Origin: Aquiluna sp.
Lineage (GTDB): Bacteria > Actinomycetota > Actinomycetes > Actinomycetales > Microbacteriaceae
DNA: 12,469 nt
Assembly: GCA_023260495.1 (NCBI GenBank)
Contig: JALQVB010000003.1
Coordinates: forward strand, 1 to 12,469
Direction of reading: 5' to 3'
Shown: one piece after another, positions 6,476 through 12,436 of the stretch
How the letters are laid out: the number at the start of each line of letters is the position of its first letter
Position numbering within the stretch: the first letter of the stretch is position 1
The notes under the pieces: model-generated
Told to the model about the DNA's origin: nothing
The model's input: the letters and a program-made list of their open reading frames with translations, nothing else
Database searches by the model: none
Made by a program: the position numbers and the translations under genes

Positions 6476-7786
6476 ATGCTCAACCGTTCCAAGATTTCAT
6501 CCCTGGCCGCGCTGCCAGATGGCCCAGTCACCATCGGCGGTTGGGTGGAAACCCTGCGCGATCAGAAGCGCATCCAATTCATCATCATCCGTGACGAGTC
6601 GGGCAGTGTTCAGGTGACCTACCCTCGTCCTGCCGAAGAGGATGCACTTGCGGACGAGGTCTCCAGCCTGACCGGTGGCAGCTTTGTAATTATCAAGGGC
6701 AACCTAAAGCACGACGAGCGGGTGAAGCTCGGCGGCATCGAGATTTTGCTGGAATCAATGGAGATTGTCAGCCGCAGCCTGCCCGACAGCCCAATCGCCG
6801 AGGACACCTCAATCGACAAGCGTCTGGACTGGCGCTTCTTGGACTACCGCCGTCCAGAGTTGAACCTCATGATGCGCATCCAGACCACCGTTGAGAAAAC
6901 TTGGCGCGAGCACTGGCTGGCAAATGACTTTGTCGAGATCCACTCCCCGAAACTGATGGCCTCGCCGTCTGAGTCGCATGCCGAGCTTTTCCGCCTCGAG
7001 TACTTCGAGGGCCACGCCTACCTAGCTCAGTCGCCTCAGTTCTATAAGCAGATGGCCATGAGTGCGGGCATGAACCGAGTATTCGAAATCGGCCCGGTAT
7101 TCCGTGCTGACCCATCATTCACCTCGCGTCACGCAACCGAGTTTGTCTCGATTGACATGGAGATGAGCTGGATTGATTCGCACGAGGACGTCATGGAGTT
7201 CCAGGAGCAGCTGATGGTCAAGGCCATCACTGCCGTTAAGGAAGCACACGGCGAGGAGATCAAGGCCTTATACGACCTAGACATCGTCGTGCCAAGCACG
7301 CCGTTCCCAAGAATTCCGCTGGCCGAGGCGCACCAGATTCTAGAAAAGCGCGGCTACAAGGTGCCAAGAACCGATGGCGACCTAGACCCAGAGGGAGAGC
7401 GTCAGATTGCTCAGTATGCACAGGAGGAATTCGGTCACGAGTTCGTCTTCTTGACCGACTACCCGAAGAACATTCGCCCCTTCTACCACATGCGTCACGA
7501 CGACAACCCGGCGCTTACCAAGAGCTACGACCTGATCTGGAAGGGCACCGAGATCACTACTGGTGCACAGCGCGAACACCGCATCGAGGTGCTCGAAGCA
7601 CAGGCCAAGGACAAGGGGTTGGACCCAGAGGGTCTGCAGTTCTACCTAGACTTCTTCCGCTACGGTGTCCCGCCGCACGGTGGTTTTGGCATGGGTCTGA
7701 CCCGCGTAACCATGTTGCTACTCGACTTGCCAAACATCCGTGAGGCCAGCTTCCTGTTCCGCGGACCTACAAGGCTGCAGCCCTAA
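6476..7786 (+). CDS. aspS: Archaeal-type aspartyl-tRNA synthetase (aspartate--tRNA(Asp/Asn) ligase)
   Basis: A 436-residue class IIb aminoacyl-tRNA synthetase. An N-terminal OB-fold anticodon-binding domain (about 18-100) is joined to the catalytic core. Core features are LDWRFLDYR (117-125), SESHAELF (155-162), the AMP/Asp-binding QSPQFYKQ (175-182), class II motif 2 FRADPSFTSRHATEF (199-213) and motif 3 GFGMGLTR with R410. It lacks the roughly 150-residue GAD insertion of bacterial AspRS (about 580-600 residues), so it belongs to the archaeal/AspRS2 type. Bacterial members of that type are often non-discriminating, charging tRNA-Asn as well for GatCAB amidation. The Trp of discriminating archaeal enzymes near position 26 seems to be Glu25 here, by hand alignment only. 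It is in frame and full length. The stop overlaps that of convergent vapC. Confidence 0.93.
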   Translation: MLNRSKISSLAALPDGPVTIGGWVETLRDQKRIQFIIIRDESGSVQVTYPRPAEEDALADEVSSLTGGSFVIIKGNLKHDERVKLGGIEILLESMEIVSRSLPDSPIAEDTSIDKRLDWRFLDYRRPELNLMMRIQTTVEKTWREHWLANDFVEIHSPKLMASPSESHAELFRLEYFEGHAYLAQSPQFYKQMAMSAGMNRVFEIGPVFRADPSFTSRHATEFVSIDMEMSWIDSHEDVMEFQEQLMVKAITAVKEAHGEEIKALYDLDIVVPSTPFPRIPLAEAHQILEKRGYKVPRTDGDLDPEGERQIAQYAQEEFGHEFVFLTDYPKNIRPFYHMRHDDNPALTKSYDLIWKGTEITTGAQREHRIEVLEAQAKDKGLDPEGLQFYLDFFRYGVPPHGGFGMGLTRVTMLLLDLPNIREASFLFRGPTRLQP

Positions 7787-8178
7787 ATCCAAGATTCCAA
7801 TTTGAGCCCGGGCACGTGTTCGAAATGGCGGATGTTGTTGGTCACGAGAGTTGCACCTAGGTCAAGTGCCTGGCCCGCTAGCAACTGATCGACGGCCCCT
7901 GCTGGCTTACCCGAGCGCTCCAATTCAGCTCTCACCCATGCTGCCTTGTTAGCTGCGCTTCTGTCGAAGCTCGCCACGGGAGCGAAGGCCAGAAATCGTT
8001 TCAGGGCTTCGACTGAGCTTTGCTTGAGCTTGCCCTTTTCCAACCCGAACTGCAATTCTGCAAAAACGAGTGAGCTGATAGCCCACCGCTCGGCATCAAG
8101 CTCTTCGAGCCTGTCGATAATGGAAGATTCGCCCATAACTGCTCTTGAGCAAATATTCGTATCGAGCAAGAAGTCCAA
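7783..8178 (-). CDS. vapC: VapC-family PIN-domain toxin (ribonuclease)
   Basis: A 131-residue PIN-domain protein, the usual VapC size. The acidic active-site residues are visible: D6 in FLLDTNI, E41 in VFAELQFGL and D97 in AVDQLLAGQA. The conserved TNN-x-RHFEHVPGLKLESW ending is the typical VapC C terminus. VapC toxins are Mg-dependent RNases that cleave tRNA or rRNA and are held inactive by VapB. The start is TTG at 8178, 8 bases after the vapB stop. AGGG, overlapping that stop codon, gives a ribosome site with 6 nt spacing. All catalytic residues are present, so the toxin looks intact. Its gene is downstream of its antitoxin, the usual order. Its stop codon overlaps that of aspS on the other strand, with no terminator between them. 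Confidence 0.92.
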   Translation of the reverse strand: MDFLLDTNICSRAVMGESSIIDRLEELDAERWAISSLVFAELQFGLEKGKLKQSSVEALKRFLAFAPVASFDRSAANKAAWVRAELERSGKPAGAVDQLLAGQALDLGATLVTNNIRHFEHVPGLKLESWI

Positions 8179-8186
8179 CAGCTGCC

Positions 8187-8447
8187 CTAGTCGATTTCCA
8201 GCGGCCGAGCTGGATCAGATCGCTGTTCGAGGTCTGCAAAACCTGGATCCGGCTGATTGCCGTGCTGCCTGACGTAACTAAAGAACGAGTTGGCGTCCCC
8301 GGAGGTGTCCTGTGAAATGGAGATTCGACCAGTTTTTTGATTAAAAGTCATGTGTACTTCTAGCCTCGGGTCCAGCCAGCCTGAAGGGATGCGAACCGCA
8401 TTAGATCCGCCGTTTCGAAAGAGCTTTGTGGTCACCATGGTCTTCAC
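8187..8447 (-). CDS. vapB: VapB-family antitoxin (AbrB/SpoVT-type DNA-binding N terminus)
   Basis: An 86-residue antitoxin. The N-terminal swapped-hairpin AbrB-like DNA-binding domain is recognisable from TKLFRNGGSNAVRIPSGW, the standard VapB K-LFRNG-S-AVRIP pattern. The C-terminal half is acidic and proline-rich, as expected for the disordered toxin-binding tail. The start is assigned to GTG at 8447, because GGAGAGG lies 7 nt upstream. The longest reading would start at 8486 inside the promoter repeats and is unlikely, while the ATG at 8438 has a poorly placed ribosome site. It is expected to bind and neutralise VapC and to repress its own promoter together with the toxin. vapC follows 8 bp downstream in the same unit. 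Confidence 0.88.
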   Translation of the reverse strand: MKTMVTTKLFRNGGSNAVRIPSGWLDPRLEVHMTFNQKTGRISISQDTSGDANSFFSYVRQHGNQPDPGFADLEQRSDPARPLEID

Positions 8448-8466
8448 TTTGCCACCTCTCCATGTA

Positions 8467-8487
8467 TATAGACAAAGTATAGACAAA
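8467..8487 (-). promoter_or_regulatory. vapBC promoter with tandem operator-like repeats
   Basis: On the minus strand TTTGTCTATA occurs twice, at 8487-8478 and 8476-8467, with an 11-bp period that places both copies on the same helix face. TATACT at 8481-8476 spans the junction and is a good -10 box, predicting transcription from about 8469. A VapBC complex bound to the repeats would cover this promoter. This is inference; the repeats and box are read directly. Confidence 0.5.
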
Positions 8488-8501
8488 AGTACTGTTGAGA
8501 A

Positions 8502-8981
8502 TTAGCTGTTCTGCCCTAACCAGGTGTCGAATCCGCCCACCTCAACGAGCCAAGCGGTGAGGAATGCAATAACTATTGCCCAGAGAACCATCGCCGCCGA
8601 GACAAGCAGCGTCACCTTTGCTGGTCGCACCCCCGCCGCCACCGATGCTGCAGCAGCAAATTGCGTCCCGATGATTAGCGGACCCAAGATGGCCATCCCG
8701 TATACACCGTATTTCTCGAATGCCCTTTGAGCCTTAGTCCAACGATCCGACTTCGGCTGCTTACCTTTGGCCTCACGCCTGGCAACGACCCAGCTCCTGA
8801 TCTTGGCTCCACCATAGGCAAATGCGGCAATAGTGATGAGATTCCCTGCAGCAGCAAACAGGACCGTGAGGATTGGATCTAGACCAATTACGATTCCTCC
8901 CGGCACCACCCCAATTGCCTCAAACCAGGGAATCGCTCCGGCAAGAAATATGCCGATGTAGCCAAGCTGTTCTAGATTCAT
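8502..8981 (-). CDS. Small multi-pass membrane protein, Sm_multidrug_ex-like (COG2426-like)
   Basis: A 159-residue membrane protein with about four hydrophobic segments, at roughly 8-30, 34-57, 89-114 and 120-145, and a basic cytoplasmic loop about 60-85. The pattern of a Gly/Pro-rich first pair (AIPWFEAIGVVPGG, then AAAGNLITI), a basic loop and FEKYGVYGMAILGP resembles the family called putative small multi-drug export protein (Pfam Sm_multidrug_ex). That name rests on little experimental evidence, so transport of drugs should not be assumed. DedA-like proteins are an alternative. The start is ATG at 8981, sharing bases with the TGA of the upstream DUF418 gene. A longer reading from 9116 lies entirely in the C-terminal coding sequence of that gene and is rejected. 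It is the last gene of the XRE-led unit. Confidence 0.6.
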   Translation of the reverse strand: MNLEQLGYIGIFLAGAIPWFEAIGVVPGGIVIGLDPILTVLFAAAGNLITIAAFAYGGAKIRSWVVARREAKGKQPKSDRWTKAQRAFEKYGVYGMAILGPLIIGTQFAAAASVAAGVRPAKVTLLVSAAMVLWAIVIAFLTAWLVEVGGFDTWLGQNS

Positions 8982-10147
8982 GATTTCCTCACAAACAGCT
9001 TGGAGAAATTGGTGAGGAAGGTCTCCATCGGACCGCGATCGCGGAACTTGAGGTTCACAACCGCAAGCAGGCTCAGTCCCAGCCAAACTAGAGCAGCAAT
9101 CGCGGCGGTTAGCCAAGCATCAAGGTCGGCAAAAAGGCCTGCGCCCCAAGCCGAAAACAGGAATGAGAAAATCAGCGACTGGGATAGGTAAATAGTTAGC
9201 GAATGTCTTCCCGCGGCTGAGAGCAGTACCATCCCCCCTAGTCTCTGGCTCAGCAGCCAAAGCACTCCGACATATCCCGCAGAGAGAATGGGGGCGGTCA
9301 AGAAGTTGATGGCAAGCGAAATGAGGGATAACCCGAGGCTGTAGGCGTCGGCCTGCAGATTGATGATGTAGACGATGGCGGCTAAGAGCTGCAGGGGCAG
9401 CCCAATGGCGAGGCCCCAGATAGCCATCCGCTTCATGAGTTTGGAGTCAGCCCCATTTGCCAGACCGTCTTTTCTCGCAACGAGAACACCGACCAGCAAG
9501 GCAACAATAACCAACGGCCCCTGCACCAGAAAACCCTGGGGTGCAAAGGCAAGCCACAGCTCAAACCTGGCGACAGCTGCCTCCAAGAAACCGCCAGTGG
9601 CAAGAGCTTGGTTGAGACCATCGAGTCCTGCTGTTTCGCTTGGCAAGGTTTTTCCCTTGGATGCGAGGAAGAGTTCGCCCACGTAGGTGAGAAGTGCGAG
9701 CACCGAAAAGAGCACGCCGATGACAATGTAGGTTCCTCTAGCCCACCCACGGATGATTCTCTCGGACCTGAAATAAAGGGTGAGTAACACAAGCGCAAAG
9801 ACACCGTAGAGAAACAAAATGTCCCCGTGGAAGAAGAACACGGCGTGGATAAAGCCGAGAACTAGAAGCCCGACTGCACGCCCAATCCACCTGCGTTTGT
9901 TGACCTGCTCACCCCTGAGCACATATTGAGCTGAGTAGCCAAACAGAAATGAAAACAACAGATAGAACTTGGACTGGAAGATAAACATCACAACAAAGGC
10001 TGCGGCCGAGTTGGACCCTGATGTGAGGTCAGCCGACTCAAAGCCGCTAACGGTGTCAACAGCAAAATACTGAACGTTGACCATGGCTATACCCAATAGA
10101 GCAAAGCCACGGAGGATGTCCGGGAAGGCGTCGCGAGTCTTTGTCAA
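8978..10147 (-). CDS. DUF418/YeiB-family membrane protein (acyltransferase-3-like)
   Basis: A 389-residue protein with about ten TM segments. Family marks in order are the N-terminal DILRGFALLGIAMVN (10-24), KFYLLFSFLFGYS (60-72), a basic patch leading into GFIHAVFFFHGDILFLYGV (98-116, with H101, H107 and D109), the C-terminal AAGRHSLTIYLSQS (311-324) and a GPMETFLT end (372-379), equal to GP-E in DUF418. The fold is thought to be related to membrane acyltransferases that transfer acyl groups across the bilayer, but no substrate is established for DUF418, so none is given here. The start is TTG at 10147, overlapping the TGA of the upstream gene as TTGA. AGAGGA lies 4 nt upstream (10157-10152). 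It belongs to a four-gene, end-overlapping membrane operon under an XRE-type regulator. Confidence 0.85.
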   Translation of the reverse strand: MTKTRDAFPDILRGFALLGIAMVNVQYFAVDTVSGFESADLTSGSNSAAAFVVMFIFQSKFYLLFSFLFGYSAQYVLRGEQVNKRRWIGRAVGLLVLGFIHAVFFFHGDILFLYGVFALVLLTLYFRSERIIRGWARGTYIVIGVLFSVLALLTYVGELFLASKGKTLPSETAGLDGLNQALATGGFLEAAVARFELWLAFAPQGFLVQGPLVIVALLVGVLVARKDGLANGADSKLMKRMAIWGLAIGLPLQLLAAIVYIINLQADAYSLGLSLISLAINFLTAPILSAGYVGVLWLLSQRLGGMVLLSAAGRHSLTIYLSQSLIFSFLFSAWGAGLFADLDAWLTAAIAALVWLGLSLLAVVNLKFRDRGPMETFLTNFSKLFVRKS

Positions 10148-11007
10148 CGGGTCCTCTGCTTCTCTCGTTTGATGTCAATCGAAAGGAGCGCCATAGAAGG
10201 GGCCATGAAGGCATAGCCAGCGAAGAGCCAAAAGACTGCCTGAACTTGGGGCCAGGTGAAGTTGAGCAGATAGTTGAATCCGTCTGTGTCCGAGCGGCTG
10301 TCATAAAGAATCGAGTACACCAGCAACGCTGACCCTGCCACGAAGACAAGAACAGAAAGCCAGCGGTAGGCAACCAGGTAGCTGCGATCCCTGAGCTGGA
10401 TTAGCATCTCATCCAATGCCTCCTCGGGTGCATCGGCAACAAGTCGAACCGATTGGCGAAGCAAGAACCAGAAAACGAAAATCAACAAGATGTGAATCAA
10501 AGCGTATGAGGCCCAGCCGTTGTCTCCAACCGTAAAGAGGAAGCCGGTGCCAAACACCATCACGATGTTTGATGACCACAGCAGGACACGCTTGCCGGCT
10601 AATGTTCGGAGCCCGTCCCACCTGGTGTCATTGAGTTGCTTTTCCACCGACTCTACTGACGCCGAGGCCCATCCTGCGTCTGGGGATCCCTTGGGTGCTG
10701 GACTGAACTGTGCCCAGTAAACCTGACTGAGCCCCCTCGCCTTCAAATACAGCAGGAAGATTGGCAGCTCAATAAGCAGCATGGCGACAAGCGTGAATAG
10801 GAACCAATTGAGCTCAGCCCAGAAAAGCGTGAATGTCGGAGCTGATTCCCAAAACATAATTGCTGAGATTCCGAGCGGGACTGCCGTGATAGGCACGTCC
10901 AGCCACATCATCAGCTTGACGTTATCGCCAACATACTTCGGGTAGATCACGAGATAGGCAACGGTCAAGGTTGCGAGGATGTAAAAGATAACTAGTAGCT
11001 CATTCAT
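10144..11007 (-). CDS. Unrecognised 7-TM membrane protein in XRE-led operon
   Basis: I do not recognise this family. It has 287 residues and about seven hydrophobic segments (near 2-22, 36-53, 66-88, 141-160, 166-184, 214-233 and 251-275). A central soluble loop of about 50 residues (89-140) holds the stretch RGLSQVYWAQFSP, and a second acidic loop is DAPEEALDEML (192-202). The C terminus is highly basic (IKREKQRTR). There are no cysteines, no obvious catalytic motif and no signal peptidase site. The start is ATG at 11007 with GAGGA upstream at 6-7 nt; a reading from 11043 would add codons that belong to the regulator in another frame. It overlaps the regulator stop by 8 bp and the DUF418 start by 4 bp. 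Small XRE regulators paired with membrane proteins are common, and the membrane protein may be the main regulated product. Confidence 0.75.
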   Translation of the reverse strand: MNELLVIFYILATLTVAYLVIYPKYVGDNVKLMMWLDVPITAVPLGISAIMFWESAPTFTLFWAELNWFLFTLVAMLLIELPIFLLYLKARGLSQVYWAQFSPAPKGSPDAGWASASVESVEKQLNDTRWDGLRTLAGKRVLLWSSNIVMVFGTGFLFTVGDNGWASYALIHILLIFVFWFLLRQSVRLVADAPEEALDEMLIQLRDRSYLVAYRWLSVLVFVAGSALLVYSILYDSRSDTDGFNYLLNFTWPQVQAVFWLFAGYAFMAPSMALLSIDIKREKQRTR

Positions 11008-11239
11008 TGTTTTCCTCATCGAGCCAGAAGATCTCCTCGACACTGGCCCCTAACACCGAAGCGATTCTGAGAGCCAACACAAGTGATGGCGAATACTCAC
11101 CGCGTTCGATATATCCGATTGTTTGGTAGTGCACCCCTACCTGCTCGGCGAGCTCTTGCCGAGAGAGGTTTGCACGGGTGCGCAGATCCTCGACGCGGTT
11201 AGCTACCCGCTCTTCTTCGGACTTTGGTTTGCGACCCAT
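11000..11239 (-). CDS. Small XRE/Cro-CI-type HTH transcriptional regulator
   Basis: A 79-residue protein that is almost entirely one HTH_3 domain (about 15-72). The helices LSRQELAEQVGV and HYQTIGYIERGEYSPSL are followed by LALRIASVLGASVEEIFWLDE, the usual ending of the small stand-alone XRE group. A basic N terminus (GRKPK) precedes it. There is no sensor domain, so a signal must come from a partner or from dimer control. The ATG at 11239 lies 6 nt after a TANNNT box, with a TTGCAT -35 at 17 bp, and the transcript is likely leaderless. A perfect palindrome covers that -10 box, which suggests self-repression. It overlaps the following membrane protein gene by 8 bp, so regulator and membrane genes are co-expressed. 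Confidence 0.92.
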   Translation of the reverse strand: MGRKPKSEEERVANRVEDLRTRANLSRQELAEQVGVHYQTIGYIERGEYSPSLVLALRIASVLGASVEEIFWLDEENNE

Positions 11240-11274
11240 AGTTGTAGCATAAATGCTATGTAGTAATAATGCAA
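11240..11274 (-). promoter_or_regulatory. XRE operon promoter (TTGCAT - 17 bp - TATGCT), leaderless
   Basis: On the minus strand TTGCAT (11274-11269) and TATGCT (11251-11246) are spaced by 17 bp, and the regulator ATG follows 6 nt later. This is the only leaderless-type promoter here with a plausible -35 box. It lies just after the stop of the 42-codon ORF of the preceding unit, so read-through from that unit is possible. Confidence 0.6.
11245..11258. promoter_or_regulatory. Palindrome TAGCAT-AA-ATGCTA over the XRE -10 box, likely operator
   Basis: A perfect inverted repeat with 6-bp arms and a 2-bp centre overlaps the -10 box TATGCT. An ATGC half-site recurs in the -35 region (11269-11272). 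Size, symmetry and placement suit an operator for a dimeric small XRE repressor. That the adjacent regulator binds it is inference. Confidence 0.5.
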
Positions 11275-11281
11275 CAGAGTG

Positions 11282-11410
11282 TTACTTTAATTTTTTGAGC
11301 TTGGTATGAACCTCGCTAGCCCAGGTGTACTTCTTCCCCAGCTGGGCAAGAATCAATATCAGAATCGGGAACCAGAACCTCTTGAGGATCCAGATCACCA
11401 GCTTTCTCAA
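11282..11410 (-). CDS. Small single-TM protein of 42 residues (uncalled micro-ORF)
   Basis: I do not know this family. The frame runs from TTG at 11410 to TAA at 11282. The product has a basic start (MRKLVIWILKRF), one hydrophobic stretch of about 13 residues (WFPILILILAQLG, 13-25) and a Lys-rich tail (KKYTWASEVHTKLKKLK). This suits a small membrane-associated protein with a short transmembrane or amphipathic helix. The TTG shares bases with the TGA of the glutaredoxin-like gene (TTGA), the same coupling seen at ccsB and the DUF418 gene. GAGGGG at 11422-11417 gives a ribosome site with 6 nt spacing. The ORF fills the otherwise empty space up to the next promoter. Chance is not excluded for so short a frame, but the ribosome site, overlap and amino acid pattern together make it likely real. 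Confidence 0.6.
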   Translation of the reverse strand: MRKLVIWILKRFWFPILILILAQLGKKYTWASEVHTKLKKLK

Positions 11411-11676
11411 ACCATGCCCCTCAGGTGCTCGAGAGCACGCGACTCGTTAATCCGCCACATCTCGATGACGTCGCCGTTGACCATGAGCACCGGCACCTCC
11501 TCGGAAAAGCGCTGCAGGTCTACCTGGTCAGCGATGTCCTGAATGTGGAGCTCAAGGCCCGCCTCGGGGTGCTCTTCCTGGAAGGTCTTGGCGATAAACT
11601 TCGCGCTCTCCATTGCGGGCTCACAGAGGTGGCAGTTCTTTCGAACGATGAGTCTTAGGTCAATGGATTTACTCAT
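11407..11676 (-). CDS. Glutaredoxin-like (DUF836-type) thiol protein
   Basis: An 89-residue protein with a thioredoxin-fold pattern. The redox motif RKNCHLCEPA holds C15 and C18 near the N terminus after a first beta strand. A cis-Pro loop EEVPVLMVNGDVIEMWRIN (P62) is followed by a final helix. It is shorter than thioredoxin and lacks the WCGPC site, so it fits the glutaredoxin-like family found next to HAD-IB phosphatase genes in actinobacteria, where I recall a neighbourhood with rex and haem genes. Its partner and substrate are unknown. The ATG at 11676 follows a TANNNT box by 6 nt and has no ribosome site, so the mRNA is probably leaderless. It is divergent from the HAD gene and coupled to the 42-codon ORF downstream. 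Confidence 0.85.
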   Translation of the reverse strand: MSKSIDLRLIVRKNCHLCEPAMESAKFIAKTFQEEHPEAGLELHIQDIADQVDLQRFSEEVPVLMVNGDVIEMWRINESRALEHLRGMV

Positions 11677-11688
11677 AAGAACAGCCTA
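11677..11688 (-). promoter_or_regulatory. Glutaredoxin-like gene promoter -10 box (TAGGCT), leaderless
   Basis: TAGGCT on the minus strand at 11688-11683 is 6 nt from the ATG. There is no Shine-Dalgarno sequence and no evident -35 box. It faces away from the HAD gene promoter within the same 44-bp gap. Confidence 0.5.
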
Positions 11689-11708
11689 GGTGCAATCCGT
11701 CCCAGGCG

Positions 11709-11720
11709 TAGACTGGGGCG
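11709..11720 (+). promoter_or_regulatory. HAD-IB gene promoter -10 box (TAGACT), leaderless GTG start
   Basis: TAGACT at 11709-11714 is 6 nt before the GTG at 11721 and is identical to the menC -10 box. The intervening GGGGCG is not a usable ribosome site at zero spacing. This supports GTG as the start of both transcript and protein. Confidence 0.5.
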
Positions 11721-12434
11721 GTGCAAAAGCCCGCCAAGAAGCCACAGAAGAAGACGGCAGCCTTCTTTGACGTGGACAACACATTGGTTTGTGGCTCAAC
11801 CTCCATTCTCTTTGGCCGTAGGGCCTTCACCGGCGGAACCATTAAGCGCAGAGACATCTGGCGGTTTATGTGGGAGCAGGCGATGTTTATCCGCCGTGGT
11901 GAAAAGAATTCCAAGATGGCCGACATCAAAGATCGCGCGCTCTCGCTCACCAAGGGCCACTCGGTGCAGGAGTTGGCAGATCTGATGGACGTCGTTTACG
12001 CCAAGGAAATCCGCCCCAGGCTATGGCCCCGAAGCGTTGAGCGGCTGAGGCACCACCTAGAGCAGGGCCATGAGGTTTGGCTAGTCACTGCCGCGCCGGT
12101 GGAGCTAGCAGAGAAGATTGCCGAAGACCTAGGGGCAACCGGTGCGCTTGGCACCATCGTCGGGCACAAAGACGGGGTACTAACCGGGGAGCTGGTGGGC
12201 GAAGCGCTTCACGGTAAAGCAAAGCGCCGCGCCGTCAAGAAGTTGGCAACCGAGCGCAATCTGAGCCTCAAGAAGTCATGGGCCTATTCGGATTCGGTAA
12301 ACGATCTTCCGATGCTTTCAGCGGTTGGGAACGCTGTTGCGGTGAATCCCGATGTTCAGCTGCGTAAATATGCCGACGCTGCAGGCTGGGAAATTATGAA
12401 GCAGGCTAGGCGAGAGCTAAGGGCGAATAAGTAA
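11721..12434 (+). CDS. HAD-superfamily subfamily IB phosphatase (SerB-like)
   Basis: A 237-residue cytoplasmic HAD hydrolase. Motif I is FFDVDNTL (nucleophile D17, acid/base D19), motif II is WLVTAAP (T123), motif III lysine is K166 or K168 in HGKAKR, and motif IV is YSDSVNDLPML (D191, D195). The helical cap between motifs I and II (about 30-110) and the DVDNT and SDSVND spellings place it in subfamily IB with phosphoserine phosphatase-like proteins and the actinobacterial CicA-like group. All catalytic residues are present; the substrate cannot be told from sequence. The N terminus is Lys/Pro-rich (QKPAKKPQKK). The GTG start at 11721 follows a -10 box by 6 nt. It is divergent from the glutaredoxin-like gene, a pairing I recall in other actinobacteria. 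It ends 2 bp before a hairpin terminator. Confidence 0.9.
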   Translation: MQKPAKKPQKKTAAFFDVDNTLVCGSTSILFGRRAFTGGTIKRRDIWRFMWEQAMFIRRGEKNSKMADIKDRALSLTKGHSVQELADLMDVVYAKEIRPRLWPRSVERLRHHLEQGHEVWLVTAAPVELAEKIAEDLGATGALGTIVGHKDGVLTGELVGEALHGKAKRRAVKKLATERNLSLKKSWAYSDSVNDLPMLSAVGNAVAVNPDVQLRKYADAAGWEIMKQARRELRANK

Positions 12435-12436
12435 AA

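Noticed and set aside
8448..8486. Longer vapB reading starting at 8486
   Set aside because: It would translate the promoter repeats; GTG at 8447 has GGAGAGG at proper spacing, and homology to VapB begins just after it.
8982..9116. 45-codon N-terminal extension of the small Sm_multidrug_ex-like protein
   Set aside because: It lies wholly in the DUF418 coding end in another frame and is soluble, Cys- and Arg-rich; the ATG at 8981 with ATGA overlap fits better.
9375..9804. Overlapping frames on both strands within the DUF418 gene
   Set aside because: The DUF418 frame has clear family motifs and continuous TM segments; the others have none.
11008..11043. 12-codon extension of the 7-TM protein
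   Set aside because: These bases encode the C terminus of the XRE regulator, and the ATG at 11007 has a good ribosome site.
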